Positions 1 to 7,949 of a stretch of 64,000 nucleotides of DNA are shown piece after piece. A program made the position numbers and the translations under genes. The DNA comes from Corynebacterium sp. HMSC074A01 (GTDB taxonomy: Bacteria; Actinomycetota; Actinomycetes; Mycobacteriales; Mycobacteriaceae), in contig NZ_KV825615.1 in NCBI RefSeq assembly GCF_001831515.1, forward strand, positions 260,639 through 324,638, in the 5' to 3' direction. Numbering within the stretch: position 1 is the stretch's first letter; each line of letters begins with the position of its first letter. The notes below the pieces were generated by a model. That model had not been told where the DNA came from. It made no database searches and saw only the letters and a program-made list of their open reading frames with translations.

Positions 1-61
1 ACCCCAAACGGAGCTAGCTCCATTTAGACCAATCCCGCCCCCGCCCCCTACGCACACCCAA

Positions 62-112
62 AGCAAAAGCGCCCCGGCCCCAGACTCACGAAGAGTCTGG
101 CACCGGGGCGCT
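62..112 (-). terminator. Rho-independent terminator after rplA
   Basis: A long GC-rich hairpin (arms of about 19 nt, 5-nt loop) lies just past the rplA stop. Read on the minus strand it is followed by TTTTGCTTT. It should end the rplK-rplA transcript. Confidence 0.9.
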
Positions 113-127
113 CAACGCGCGTGGGAC

Positions 128-838
128 TTATGCCTTCTTGGCGTAGTCCTTCTCCACGGACGGGTCAACCGGGACGCCCGGGCCCTGGGTCGCGGAAACG
201 ACGATCTTCTTCAGGTAGATGCCCTTGGCAGATGCCGGCTTCAGGCGCAGCACCTCGTCGAGCAGAGCGCCGTAGTTCTCAGCGAGCTGCTCGGCGGTGA
301 AGGAAGCCTTACCGATCAGTGCGTGCAGGTTCGCAGCCTTGTCCACGCGGAAGGCGATCTTGCCGCCCTTGGACTCGGAGACAGCCTTCGCCACGTCCGG
401 GGTGACGGTGCCGGTCTTCGGGTTCGGCATCAGGCCACGCGGGCCGAGCACGCGAGCGACGCGGCCAACCTTGGCCATCTGATCCGGCGTTGCGATGGCA
501 ACGTCAAAGTCGAGCTGACCAGCGTTGATCTGCTCGATGAGCTCGTCGGTGCCAACGATGTCGGCGCCAGCTTCCTTCGCCTTGGTGGCGTTCTCGCCCT
601 CGGCGAAGACGGCGACGCGGACGGTCTTACCGGTGCCGTGCGGCAGGTTGACGGTGCCGCGGACCAGCTGGTCGGCCTTGCGCGGGTCGACGGACAGGCG
701 CATAGCGACGTCGATGGTGGCGTCGTAGTTCTTGGAGGAGGTCTCCTGCGCCAGCTTGACGGCGTCGAGCGGGTGGTACAGGGCGTTGCGGTCGACCTGT
801 GCGAGAGTCTCGTTGTAACGCTTGGACTTCTTAGCCAT
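128..838 (-). CDS. rplA: 50S ribosomal protein L1
   Basis: Large-subunit ribosomal protein L1 (236 aa, normal length), which binds the L1 stalk of 23S rRNA and in many bacteria represses its own operon mRNA. The protein has the family's typical segments, for example the [18 protein letters not shown] stretch near residues 125-142 and a GKIAFRVDK stretch near 160. The ATG is preceded by an AAAGGAA ribosome binding site. It follows rplK by 84 bp in the same direction and is followed by a strong terminator, so rplK-rplA form one unit. Confidence 0.98.
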   Translation of the reverse strand: MAKKSKRYNETLAQVDRNALYHPLDAVKLAQETSSKNYDATIDVAMRLSVDPRKADQLVRGTVNLPHGTGKTVRVAVFAEGENATKAKEAGADIVGTDELIEQINAGQLDFDVAIATPDQMAKVGRVARVLGPRGLMPNPKTGTVTPDVAKAVSESKGGKIAFRVDKAANLHALIGKASFTAEQLAENYGALLDEVLRLKPASAKGIYLKKIVVSATQGPGVPVDPSVEKDYAKKA

Positions 839-922
839 GTTGCGTTCCTTTCTTCGAATGTGATTTCAAGGAGTGGTGGTCCGGGCCTGGCCGGCCCTCC
901 CACCGTGAACGTCGAGCAGGTT

Positions 923-1351
923 TTACTTCTCGACGGTGATGCCCATGGAACGGGCGGTACCAGCGATAATCGCGGCGCCAGCCTCGATGTCGCGGGCGTT
1001 GAGGTCCTTCTTCTTGGTCTCAGCGATCTCCTTGCACTGATCCCAGGTGACGGAGCCGACCTTCTGGGTGTGCGGGACGCCGGAGCCCTTCTGAATGCCC
1101 GCAGCCTTGAGCAGCAGGGAAGCTGCCGGCGGGGACTTCAGGATGAAGTCGAAGGAGCGGTCCTCGTAGACGGTGATTTCCACCGGGATGATGTTGCCGC
1201 GCATCGATTCGGTAGCGGCGTTGTAGGCCTTGGTGAACTCGACGATGTTCACGCCGTGCGCACCGAGAGCCGGACCAACCGGCGGAGCCGGGTTCGCCAT
1301 GCCTGCTTCGATCTGCAGCTTGATCAGGCCAGTGACCTTCTTCTTTGCCAT
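923..1351 (-). CDS. rplK: 50S ribosomal protein L11
   Basis: Large-subunit ribosomal protein L11 (142 aa, normal length), which forms the GTPase-associated centre with 23S rRNA and is needed for RelA-type stringent signalling in other bacteria. The N-terminal [20 protein letters not shown] segment (about residues 11-30) is diagnostic. A hairpin terminator separates it from nusG upstream, and rplA follows 84 bp downstream. Its own promoter should therefore lie in the 1352-1448 interval. Confidence 0.98.
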   Translation of the reverse strand: MAKKKVTGLIKLQIEAGMANPAPPVGPALGAHGVNIVEFTKAYNAATESMRGNIIPVEITVYEDRSFDFILKSPPAASLLLKAAGIQKGSGVPHTQKVGSVTWDQCKEIAETKKKDLNARDIEAGAAIIAGTARSMGITVEK

Positions 1352-1448
1352 CGTTAAACCTCAATTCCTTGGTACGACGCTCCACCCACGATGTTTGGTG
1401 GCGCGCCTCCGGATGCCCTATTTCGTTCAGAGCCACCGGGGAGACGAA

Positions 1449-1490
1449 CAAAAACGTCGCGCCTTACCCACGTGTGGGCACGCGCGACGT
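1449..1490 (-). terminator. Terminator between nusG and rplK
   Basis: Arms CGTCGCGC and GCGCGACG enclose a second CCCAC/GTGGG pairing. On the minus strand the stem is followed directly by TTTTTG. It lies between the nusG stop and the rplK start, so it should end secE-nusG transcripts. Confidence 0.85.
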
Positions 1491-1533
1491 ATCAGCTTAC
1501 GGCAGGTAGAGCCTCAGAAGCAAAACGCTCCTG

Positions 1534-2478
1534 TTACATGATCCGCTCGATCTGGTCTGCGGTCAGCTCCACCGGGGTCTCGCGGCCGAAGATGGACACG
1601 AGCGCCTGGATCTTGCCGGTCTCCTCGTCGATCTCCGAAATGGTCGCGGAGACAGAGGCGAAGGCACCAGACAGGATGGTGACGGCCTCGCCGACCTTGT
1701 AGTCGTGCGAGATCTTCGGCGTGCTCTCCTCCTGCGGCAGATCCACGACGGTCTCGCCCTCGGCGTTGGTCTTCGCCGCCTGGCCCTCGACCGGGGCGGC
1801 CTTGGGCATCAGGAACTTAGCGACGTCACGGTGCTTGACGGGCGTCGCATTCCCCTCATTGCCCACGAAGCTGGTCACACCCGGAGTCTCGCGAACCACG
1901 GACCACGCCGCGTCGTTCATCTCCATGCGCACGAGCACGTAGCCCGGCAGCAGCTTGCGCTTGACCAGCTTGCGCTTGTCGTCCTTCTTTTCCATGACCT
2001 GCTCGATGGGCACGACCACGTCGTAGATGGAGTCCTCCACCTCGAGGGTCTGGATACGCATCTCCAGGTTGGTCTTCACCTTGTTCTCGTAGCCCGAGTA
2101 GGACTGGATGATGTACCAATCGCCCGGCAGCTTCTTCAGCTCGCGCACGTAGGCGCGCAGGCGGCGCTTGTACTCGGCGTCCGCCTCGGCTGCGTCGTCG
2201 TCGCCCAGCGCGGAAGCCGCAGCGTTGACGTCGCCCTGCGCGATCTCACCCTCGGCTGCAGTCTCAGCCGCTGGCTCGGTCTCGGGATCAGTCTCCGGCG
2301 CAACCGGGGCACCCTCCTCGACCATGTCGAGCTCTGCCTCGCGCTCGGCCTCAGCTGCCTCTGCGTCAGGCTCCTGCGTGGCGTCGTCCGCGTTGGTTTC
2401 CGGGTTGGTTTCCGGATCGGTCTGCGCCTCCACGGGCGCGCCCTCCCCGATCATCTCCAGCTCGTTGTCCTCTGCCAT
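1534..2478 (-). CDS. nusG: Transcription termination/antitermination factor NusG with acidic N-terminal extension
   Basis: NusG binds RNA polymerase and modulates pausing, Rho termination and transcription-translation coupling. The NGN domain starts near residue 118 ([17 protein letters not shown]) and contains the conserved [12 protein letters not shown] and [10 protein letters not shown] segments. A KOW-type region ([18 protein letters not shown]) is near the C-terminus. The ATG at 2478 has a good AAGGAG site, so the in-frame codons farther upstream are not used. At 314 aa it is much longer than the E. coli protein (about 180 aa). The extra part is an acidic N-terminal tail of about 115 residues with an internal duplication (residues 6-27 and 49-68), plus a loop between NGN and KOW. 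Long acidic tails are common in actinobacterial NusG. Confidence 0.96.
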   Translation of the reverse strand: MAEDNELEMIGEGAPVEAQTDPETNPETNADDATQEPDAEAAEAEREAELDMVEEGAPVAPETDPETEPAAETAAEGEIAQGDVNAAASALGDDDAAEADAEYKRRLRAYVRELKKLPGDWYIIQSYSGYENKVKTNLEMRIQTLEVEDSIYDVVVPIEQVMEKKDDKRKLVKRKLLPGYVLVRMEMNDAAWSVVRETPGVTSFVGNEGNATPVKHRDVAKFLMPKAAPVEGQAAKTNAEGETVVDLPQEESTPKISHDYKVGEAVTILSGAFASVSATISEIDEETGKIQALVSIFGRETPVELTADQIERIM

Positions 2479-2548
2479 GGTCAGTCTCCTTCGATCCTTT
2501 ACACGTCCCACCCAAGCGTACCCCCCTTGGCGGGTACGAGTGCGGGCC

Positions 2549-2592
2549 AAAAACTTATCCCGCCCCTCGAGTCTTTCCGAGGCGGCGGGATA
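2549..2592 (-). terminator. Hairpin between secE and nusG
   Basis: Arms ATCCCGCC-CCTCG and CGAGG-GGCGGGAT pair across an 8-nt loop, and on the minus strand TAAGTTTTTGG follows. This could end part of the secE transcript, or attenuate nusG, which starts about 70 bp further on. Confidence 0.7.
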
Positions 2593-2616
2593 TTAAATAA
2601 CCTTCAAGCATTATAG

Positions 2617-2937
2617 CTAACGGATGAAGATCCATTCAACCAGCATTGTGGCCAGGCGATCAGTGCCCCACACCATGATGGTCAGCACGATGAGGAAGGC
2701 GAACACGATCAGCGTGTAGTTCAGCATTTCCTTGCCGGTCGGCCAGATGACCTTGCGCATCTCTTCGACGACTTCGCCGGGGAACGCGGCGACGCTACTC
2801 TTCTTCGAGTCCTCGTCGGTGTCGGGCTGCGCGGGCGTGCGCTTCTGCTCGTAAGCGTCCGTGGAAACAGGAGAAACCCCGCGCAGCTGACGCTTGCCGG
2901 TCGGCTGTGCTGGGTTCTGACCGTTGGGGTTAGTCAA
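2617..2937 (-). CDS. secE: Preprotein translocase subunit SecE
   Basis: SecE clamps SecY in the general secretion channel. The C-terminal half carries the family signature (FPGEVVEEMRKVIWPTGKEM, then a single membrane helix, about residues 75-100). The likely start is TTG at 2937, preceded by GGAGGAG at good spacing. An ATG further upstream would run into the tRNA-Trp gene and is rejected. The product is then 106 aa, with a hydrophilic Pro/Gln-rich N-terminus typical of actinobacteria. It sits between tRNA-Trp and nusG, the standard neighbourhood. Confidence 0.95.
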   Translation of the reverse strand: MTNPNGQNPAQPTGKRQLRGVSPVSTDAYEQKRTPAQPDTDEDSKKSSVAAFPGEVVEEMRKVIWPTGKEMLNYTLIVFAFLIVLTIMVWGTDRLATMLVEWIFIR

Positions 2938-2964
2938 GAAAACTCCTCCACGTTGATGTTTTGG

Positions 2965-3037
2965 CAGGGGCGACAGGACTCGAACCTGCAACCTACGGTT
3001 TTGGAGACCGTTGCGCTACCAATTGCGCCACGCCCCT
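2965..3037 (-). tRNA. trpT: tRNA-Trp (CCA)
   Basis: A complete cloverleaf reads on the minus strand: 7-bp acceptor AGGGGCG/CGCCCCT, D-arm, anticodon CCA in TCTCCAAAA, and a T-loop with GTTCGAGTC. No CCA tail is encoded. Confidence 0.97.
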
Positions 3038-3113
3038 AGGTTCCTGCATTGTTTTACACGTACAGGAGCCTAACCCTACCACGGACACCGTCGCGCCCGC
3101 TTTAAAGGTTGAG

Positions 3114-3185
3114 TAGCGATGGAGAGAATTGAACTCTCGACACAGCGATTATGAGTCGCTTGCTCTACCACTGAGCTACACCGCC
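3114..3185 (-). tRNA. metT: tRNA-Met (CAT), elongator type
   Basis: A cloverleaf with anticodon CAT in ACTCATAAT. The acceptor GGCGGTG pairs with CATCGCT using two G-U pairs. The first pair is G-U and not the unpaired C-A of initiator tRNA, so this is the elongator methionine tRNA. The T-arm has GTTCAATTC. Confidence 0.93.
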
Positions 3186-3219
3186 CTGCGCCTACCGGGA
3201 AGGCCCCGGCAAACAACAG

Positions 3220-3292
3220 AGCCCCCTGACAGAATCGAACTGTCGACCTTTTCCTTACCATGGAAACGCTCTGCCGACTGAGCTAAGGGGGC
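3220..3292 (-). tRNA. thrT: tRNA-Thr (GGT)
   Basis: A cloverleaf with acceptor GCCCCCT/AGGGGGC, anticodon GGT in CATGGTAAG, and a T-loop with GTTCGATTC. It is first in a Thr-Met-Trp tRNA run read toward secE. Confidence 0.97.
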
Positions 3293-3598
3293 ACAGCCTC
3301 GTTGTTGTGAGTCTTACCTTTCGGTGTGACCCGCTCCGTTGAAGCCTTGAAAAGATTAACCCGAACCGCTTATAGAACACAAATCGCCTGCACACCACTG
3401 GTTTTCGCGCATGTTTATGTGCGCTATAAACACCCCTCTCAACGATGCAATCGAGGGCTGTGAAAGATTTTTTCACCCCGCACCGTTTCCCCAGGAAACT
3501 TGTATATACAACTGGAAAAGTGGTCGAATCTTTCACGTGCGCAACCGAGCAACCCCAACCCGCAACCGAGCAACCCCAACCCGCAACCACCCCAACGC
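3293..3598. other. Intergenic region between tRNA-Thr and tRNA-Tyr
   Basis: No convincing gene is seen. The central part (about 3440-3530) is clearly more AT-rich than the surroundings. The right end holds a short tandem repeat (3541-3588). The promoter of the Thr-Met-Trp tRNA run should be near 3293-3370, but no unambiguous -35/-10 pair could be picked. Confidence 0.5.
3541..3588. repeat. Short tandem repeat, 21-bp unit
   Basis: The unit GCAACCGAGCAACCCCAACCC occurs twice in a row (3541-3561, 3562-3582) and a third copy starts with GCAACC at 3583. The region is C-rich on the plus strand and has no coding sense. It lies immediately beyond the tRNA-Tyr terminator. Confidence 0.85.
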
Positions 3599-3630
3599 AA
3601 AAACCCACCACCTCACATAGAGGCAGTGGG
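3599..3630 (-). terminator. Terminator of tRNA-Tyr
   Basis: On the minus strand CCCACTGCCTC and GAGGTGGTGGG pair with two mismatches around TATGT and are followed directly by TTTTT. It starts 9 nt past the tRNA-Tyr 3' end. Confidence 0.8.
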
Positions 3631-3639
3631 TAAACACTG

Positions 3640-3722
3640 TGCCAGGTAGAAGATTCGAACTTCTGAAGGCTAATGCCGGCGGATTTACAGTCCGCTCCCT
3701 TTGGCCGCTCGGGCAACCTGGC
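3640..3722 (-). tRNA. tyrT: tRNA-Tyr (GTA)
   Basis: A class II cloverleaf of 83 nt with a long variable arm. Acceptor GCCAGGT/ACCTGGC, anticodon GTA in ACTGTAAAT, T-loop with GTTCGAATC. Confidence 0.96.
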
Positions 3723-3744
3723 GTGCACCTTAAGTGCGTTGACT

Positions 3745-3772
3745 ACCTTACAACACCCTTGCCAGTAAACAA
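3745..3772 (-). promoter_or_regulatory. Candidate promoter of tRNA-Tyr
   Basis: On the minus strand TTGTTT (3772-3767) and TAAGGT (3750-3745) are spaced by 16 nt and lie 23 nt before the tRNA 5' end. Position and spacing fit a SigA promoter; this is inference. Confidence 0.5.
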
Positions 3773-3804
3773 CAAATCAGCAGGTCAGCGCCACAAAATC
3801 CAAA

Positions 3805-4821
3805 CTAGCCGACCCGGTCGATGGTGTAGCGAGACAGCTGGCGCAGCGCTTCGGTGACGGGCCCCTGGGGCAGGCTGTCGAGTTCGCGGTTGGCGGCGGC
3901 GAGGTAGGCGTTGACGTCGTCAAGCGCGCGTGCCCTGCCCTCGGTCTGACCGATCAAGGCAAGGGCACGCTCGACCTCCGCATCGGTCTGCAAAGGCCCT
4001 GTGAGCATCTCGCGCAGCTCGCGGCCGGCCTCCGAGTCCTCCGCCATGGCATAGAGGACGGGCAGGGTGAACACGCCCTCGCGCAGGTCGGTGCCGGGGG
4101 TTTTCCCGGACTGTTCGGGGTCGGAGAAGATGTCGATGATGTCGTCGACGATCTGGAAGATCATGCCGACCGCGGCGCCGAGGCGCTGGCAGCTTTGCAC
4201 CACCTCGCGGCTCGCCCCGGCGTGCGTAGCACCCAAGTAGGCGGCGGAGGCGATCAGCACGCCCGTCTTGCCCTCAATCACCTTGAGGTAGTGCTCGATG
4301 GGGTCCCCGCCGCGCGCGCCGATGGATTCCAGCATCTGGCCGGTGACCAGGTCTTGGAAGGTATCGGCGAAGTGGGCGACGGTGGCGGTGTCGATCTCAC
4401 TCATGATCCGGGAGGCGTGCGCGAACAGCACGTCGCCCGCGAGGATGGCCACCGTGTTGTCCCAGCGACTGTTGGCGGATTCCACGCCGCGCCGCCGGTC
4501 CGCCTCATCCATCACATCGTCGTGATACAGGGTGGCCAGGTGCACCATCTCGGTAATCGCGGCAGCCTTGACCACGTTCTCGGCCTCCGGGTGCGGCCCG
4601 AACTCACTGCACAAAAGCGCCATGAGCGGGCGGAAGCGCTTGCCGCCGGCGACGGCGAGGTGCGTGACTTTGTCGGTGATGAAGTCTTCGCCTTGTGAGA
4701 GCCGCTCGAGCAGCACGCGTTCCACCTCGCCCATCCCGTGCGCGATGCGCTGGTTGAGGGCGTCGTCGCCAAGATCCATGGTGAACGCATGGCTTTGCGA
4801 CGCGTGGTTGGCGTTGGTCAT
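3805..4821 (-). CDS. Polyprenyl diphosphate synthase (menaquinone side chain)
   Basis: A trans-isoprenyl diphosphate synthase that extends an allylic diphosphate with isopentenyl diphosphate to a long prenyl chain. Both aspartate motifs are present: DDVMD at residues 101-105 and DDIID at 226-230. A small residue (Ala) occupies the position five before the first motif, typical of long-chain enzymes. The start at 4821 (338 aa) is preferred because AAAGG lies 9 nt upstream; the ATG at 4830 abuts that site. Location beside a MenJ-like reductase and menG points to the octa- or nonaprenyl tail of menaquinone. The homologue in this position is called GrcC or IspB in relatives. It is divergent from the reductase gene at 4989. 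Confidence 0.9.
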   Translation of the reverse strand: MTNANHASQSHAFTMDLGDDALNQRIAHGMGEVERVLLERLSQGEDFITDKVTHLAVAGGKRFRPLMALLCSEFGPHPEAENVVKAAAITEMVHLATLYHDDVMDEADRRRGVESANSRWDNTVAILAGDVLFAHASRIMSEIDTATVAHFADTFQDLVTGQMLESIGARGGDPIEHYLKVIEGKTGVLIASAAYLGATHAGASREVVQSCQRLGAAVGMIFQIVDDIIDIFSDPEQSGKTPGTDLREGVFTLPVLYAMAEDSEAGRELREMLTGPLQTDAEVERALALIGQTEGRARALDDVNAYLAAANRELDSLPQGPVTEALRQLSRYTIDRVG

Positions 4822-4988
4822 CGATACCATCCTTTAAGGTTGGGCGAGACGGCCGCCGCGCACCAGTTTTATGGCAGCACGCAGCGACCCACGAGTAGTG
4901 CCCTCAACCGTAGTGCAACACGCTCCCTGCGTGTATCAGCGGGGCCGGGGTAGTCCGTGCCGGCAAGCCTGGCACAATGTTGGCCGTG

Positions 4989-6209
4989 ATGGATGTCTTT
5001 GATTGCGTTGTCGTCGGCGGGGGCCCTTCGGGTGCGGTCGCGGCGATTGCCGCCCAGCGTGCGGGCTTTTCCACCCTGCTTGTCGACGCCGCCGAGCACG
5101 GCCGCGACAAAACCTGCGGCGATGGACTCACCCCGCGCGCGGTGCACACGCTGCGCACGCTCGGCCTCGAAGAGGTACTGCCCGCCTACCGCAACCAGGG
5201 ACTCAAGCTCCACGGCTACGGCGGGGATGTCACCGCCCCCTGGCCTGACAGCCACTACGGCACGTTGGGCTCGGCGAGCCCGCGGAAGCTTTTCGACGCC
5301 GCACTCATCGACCACACCACCGCCGCCGGCGCGACCGTCTGGACCGGGTGCGCGGCGCGCGACGCCAACTTCGACGCCCACAGCGCAATCACTGCAGTCC
5401 ACACCGACCGCGGCCCAGTACGCACGCGCTGGGTCATCGTCGCGGACGGGGTGCGCTCCCCCTTCGGCAAGCGCCTCGGCCGCACCTGGCACAAGGACCA
5501 GGTCTACGGCATCGCCGCCCGCTCCTACTGCACAAGCCCGCACAGCGAAGAGCCCTGGATGCACTCGCACGTGGAGCTGCGCGACCCGGCTGGTGAGATC
5601 CAGCCGGGCTACGGGTGGATCTTCCCGCTTGGCGACGGCACGGTCAACCTCGGCTGCGGAGCCCTATCTACCGACGCCCGACCAGCCAAGGTGAACACGA
5701 AGAAGCTGCTCGCACACTACGCCCGCGAGCAGTCCGCCGACTGGGGCTTAGGCGAACCACAAGAGGTCACCTCGGCCCTGTTACCCATGGGCGGTGCGGT
5801 TTCCAACGTGGCGGGCCCGAACTGGGCGCTGATCGGCGACGCCGCAGCCTGCGTCAACCCGCTCAACGGCGAGGGCATCGATTACGGGATGGAAACGGCG
5901 GTCATGGCGGTCGAGCTACTCGCCGAGCGCGCCGACCTCACGCTCGCGTGGCCCTACGTGCTGCGCCGCGCCTACGGCGACGCCTTCGCGCTGGCCCGGA
6001 CGGCGGCACGCCTTCTGACCTACCCGCAGTTCCTGCCTGCGGCGGGCCCGCTCGCGCTGCGCGGGCTTGGCGGTCGCTACCTCATGCCCGCTGCAGCACG
6101 GTTGATGGGCAACCTGATTACAGAAGAAGACACCGACCTGGTCGCCCGCGCCTGGCGCGCAGCCGGGCGAGTCGCGCCGCGCGGCAGCGCGCTGTGGGAC
6201 GCTGCCTAG
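4989..6209 (+). CDS. FAD-dependent geranylgeranyl reductase family protein (MenJ-like)
   Basis: A flavoprotein of the geranylgeranyl/digeranylgeranylglycerophospholipid reductase family, about 406 aa. A Rossmann FAD site (VVVGGGPSGAVAA) is at the very N-terminus, CGDGLTPRAV is near residue 46, and GDAAACVNPLNGEGI in the second half is the family's second FAD contact. In Mycobacterium the homologue MenJ saturates one isoprene unit of menaquinone, and corynebacteria also make dihydromenaquinone. The position between the polyprenyl synthase and menG supports that role. The start is uncertain: in-frame ATG at 4977 and GTG at 4986 are alternatives, and no strong ribosome binding site is seen. Confidence 0.85.
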   Translation: MDVFDCVVVGGGPSGAVAAIAAQRAGFSTLLVDAAEHGRDKTCGDGLTPRAVHTLRTLGLEEVLPAYRNQGLKLHGYGGDVTAPWPDSHYGTLGSASPRKLFDAALIDHTTAAGATVWTGCAARDANFDAHSAITAVHTDRGPVRTRWVIVADGVRSPFGKRLGRTWHKDQVYGIAARSYCTSPHSEEPWMHSHVELRDPAGEIQPGYGWIFPLGDGTVNLGCGALSTDARPAKVNTKKLLAHYAREQSADWGLGEPQEVTSALLPMGGAVSNVAGPNWALIGDAAACVNPLNGEGIDYGMETAVMAVELLAERADLTLAWPYVLRRAYGDAFALARTAARLLTYPQFLPAAGPLALRGLGGRYLMPAAARLMGNLITEEDTDLVARAWRAAGRVAPRGSALWDAA

Positions 6210-6227
6210 CCGGCGCCTAGCCAGCGC

Positions 6228-6917
6228 TTAACCAGCCCGCGTCGCGCTGTGCAGCGCCACGATCCCGGCACTTAGGTCCTGCCAGCCCGCGTCCTGCCAG
6301 CCGTTGCGGTTGATCGCCGCGGCGAGCTCCTCCTGGTCCGGCCAGGCGCGGATGGACTCAGCGAGGTATTCGTAGGCCTCCGCGTTGGAGGAAAAGACCT
6401 TGGCTAAAAGCGGCAGCGCGACCGGCAGGTACTCCTTGTAGAAGGTACGGAAGCCGGGCACGACAGGGGGGGAAAACTCGTTGACTACAAGGCGACCGCC
6501 TGGCTTGGTCACGCGCGCCATCTCGCGCAAGCCCGCTTCGAAGTCGTAGACGTTGCGCAGTCCGTAGGAAATGGTGACGGCGTCGAAGGTGGCGTCGGCA
6601 AAAGGCAGGTGCATCGCATCGCCCACCACCTTGGGCACGTCGCGGTCACGGCCGGCGGCGAGCATGCCTTGAGAGAAATCGCAGGCGACCACCCAGGCAC
6701 CCGACTTGGCCAGCTCAACGGTAGAAACCGCGGTGCCCGCGGCCAGGTCAAGCACCTTCTCCCCCGGGGCGAGCTGGAGACGCTCGCGCGTACGACGCCG
6801 CCAGTACTTATCCAGCCCAAAGGACAGGACGGTGTTGGTGAGGTCGTATTTTTCGCCCACGCCGTCAAACATGCCGGCGACGTCGAAGGGCTTTTTCTCC
6901 AGATCTGCCTTGGCCAT
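6228..6917 (-). CDS. menG: Demethylmenaquinone methyltransferase
   Basis: SAM-dependent C-methylation of demethylmenaquinone to menaquinone, the last step of the pathway. The product is 229 aa (family about 230-250). Visible are [19 protein letters not shown] near the start, the SAM-binding VLDLAAGTA, and the SYGLRN segment of the UbiE/MenG family. The start at 6917 is chosen because a TACAAT hexamer ends 8 nt before it and no ribosome binding site is present, which fits a leaderless mRNA. An ATG at 6989 would lie upstream of that promoter. It is convergent with the menJ-like gene (18 bp apart) and divergent from the manganese transporter operon. Confidence 0.93.
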   Translation of the reverse strand: MAKADLEKKPFDVAGMFDGVGEKYDLTNTVLSFGLDKYWRRRTRERLQLAPGEKVLDLAAGTAVSTVELAKSGAWVVACDFSQGMLAAGRDRDVPKVVGDAMHLPFADATFDAVTISYGLRNVYDFEAGLREMARVTKPGGRLVVNEFSPPVVPGFRTFYKEYLPVALPLLAKVFSSNAEAYEYLAESIRAWPDQEELAAAINRNGWQDAGWQDLSAGIVALHSATRAG

Positions 6918-6925
6918 AGGAATGC

Positions 6926-6931
6926 ATTGTA
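6926..6931 (-). promoter_or_regulatory. -10 hexamer of leaderless menG
   Basis: TACAAT on the minus strand ends 8 nt before the ATG at 6917. Transcription is expected to begin at or next to the start codon. Confidence 0.6.
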
Positions 6932-6972
6932 CGGCTCCACCCCACTTCCGTGGGTGTTCACCGGAGCTCTTC

Positions 6973-7004
6973 TTGCAACTTCGTTCCACCGAAGTTTAAA
7001 CTTC
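6973..7004 (+). promoter_or_regulatory. Promoter of metal ABC operon with overlapping operator palindrome
   Basis: TTGCAA (6973-6978) and TAAACT (6997-7002) are spaced by 18 nt. The perfect 14-bp palindrome GAAGTTTAAACTTC (6991-7004) covers the -10. A dimeric repressor bound here would block RNA polymerase. The DtxR-family regulator encoded at 9458-10174 is the obvious candidate; that link is inference. Confidence 0.6.
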
Positions 7005-7040
7005 CCTCTACCAAGACACATCGAAAGAGAAAGACACACC

Positions 7041-7949
7041 ATGATCCGACGGGCACTCGGCGTCTGCGCCGCCCTCCTCCTCGCATGCGGCGCGACAAGC
7101 TGCGCCAACGACCCTTCATCCGGCGATGAACCGGTCGTTTTGACCACTTTCACCGTCATCCAAGACATCGCCGCCAACGTCGCCGGCGAACACCTGCGGG
7201 TGGAATCCATCACCAAACCCGGTGCCGAGATCCACGGGTACGAGCCGACCCCGGGCGACATCGCCAAGGCGTCGGAGGCGGATCTCATCCTGGACAACGG
7301 TCTCAACCTGGAGAACTGGTTCGCCCAGTTCGTGGCAGAGCTCGACGTCCCGCACACCGTGGTTTCCGAGGGCATCGAGCCGATCGACATCACCGAGGAC
7401 GCCTACGCCGGCAAACCCAACCCGCACGCCTGGATGAGCCCGAAGAATGTGCAGACCTACGTGGACAACATCGTCGATGCCTTCAGCGAGCTCGACCCGG
7501 AGCACGCCGAGCAGTACGCGGAAAACGGGGAGAACTACAAGGCGCAGCTGCAGGAAGTCCAGGACGAGATGACGCGCGAACTTTCGGCACTCCCCGAGCA
7601 GCAGCGCGCGCTGGTGACCTGCGAGGGCGCGTTTTCCTACCTCGCCCGCGACGCCGGGCTGCAGGAGCAGTACATCTGGCCGGTCAACGCAGAAAACGAG
7701 GCGACCCCGCAGCAGATCGCCCGCACCATCGAGTTTGTCAAGCACAACGAAGTGCCCACCGTCTTCTGCGAGTCGACTGTCTCCAACGCGGCCATGCAGC
7801 AGGTTGTCGACGCCACGGGTGCCCAGCTCGGCGACACCCTCTACGTCGACTCCCTCTCTCTTGAGGACGGTCCCGTGCCCACCTACCTGGACCTGATCAA
7901 GCACGACTCTTCCGCCATCATCGAGGGCCTGACGGGGCAGGCATCATGA
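7041..7949 (+). CDS. mntA: Metal ABC transporter substrate-binding lipoprotein (manganese type)
   Basis: Cluster A-I metal-binding lipoprotein (302 aa). The signal peptide ends in a lipobox with Cys21 (ATSC), so it is anchored outside the membrane. Metal-ligand histidines are visible at His65 (EIHGYEPT) and His129 (NPHAWMSP), with acidic residues in the C-terminal lobe (TCEGAFSYL, VDSLSLEDG). There is no His-rich loop of the kind seen in ZnuA, which favours Mn(II) or Fe(II) over Zn(II). It overlaps the ATPase gene by 4 nt, forming one operon. The gene symbol is by analogy with corynebacterial mntABC; the metal is not proven. Confidence 0.87.
   Translation: MIRRALGVCAALLLACGATSCANDPSSGDEPVVLTTFTVIQDIAANVAGEHLRVESITKPGAEIHGYEPTPGDIAKASEADLILDNGLNLENWFAQFVAELDVPHTVVSEGIEPIDITEDAYAGKPNPHAWMSPKNVQTYVDNIVDAFSELDPEHAEQYAENGENYKAQLQEVQDEMTRELSALPEQQRALVTCEGAFSYLARDAGLQEQYIWPVNAENEATPQQIARTIEFVKHNEVPTVFCESTVSNAAMQQVVDATGAQLGDTLYVDSLSLEDGPVPTYLDLIKHDSSAIIEGLTGQAS

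Noticed and set aside
2938..2991. Earlier secE start upstream of 2937
   Set aside because: It would run into the tRNA-Trp gene and lacks a ribosome binding site; TTG 2937 has GGAGGAG.
3541..3588. Possible CRISPR-like repeat
   Set aside because: Units of 21 bp follow each other without spacers, and there are only two full copies. No CRISPR array was seen anywhere in the window.
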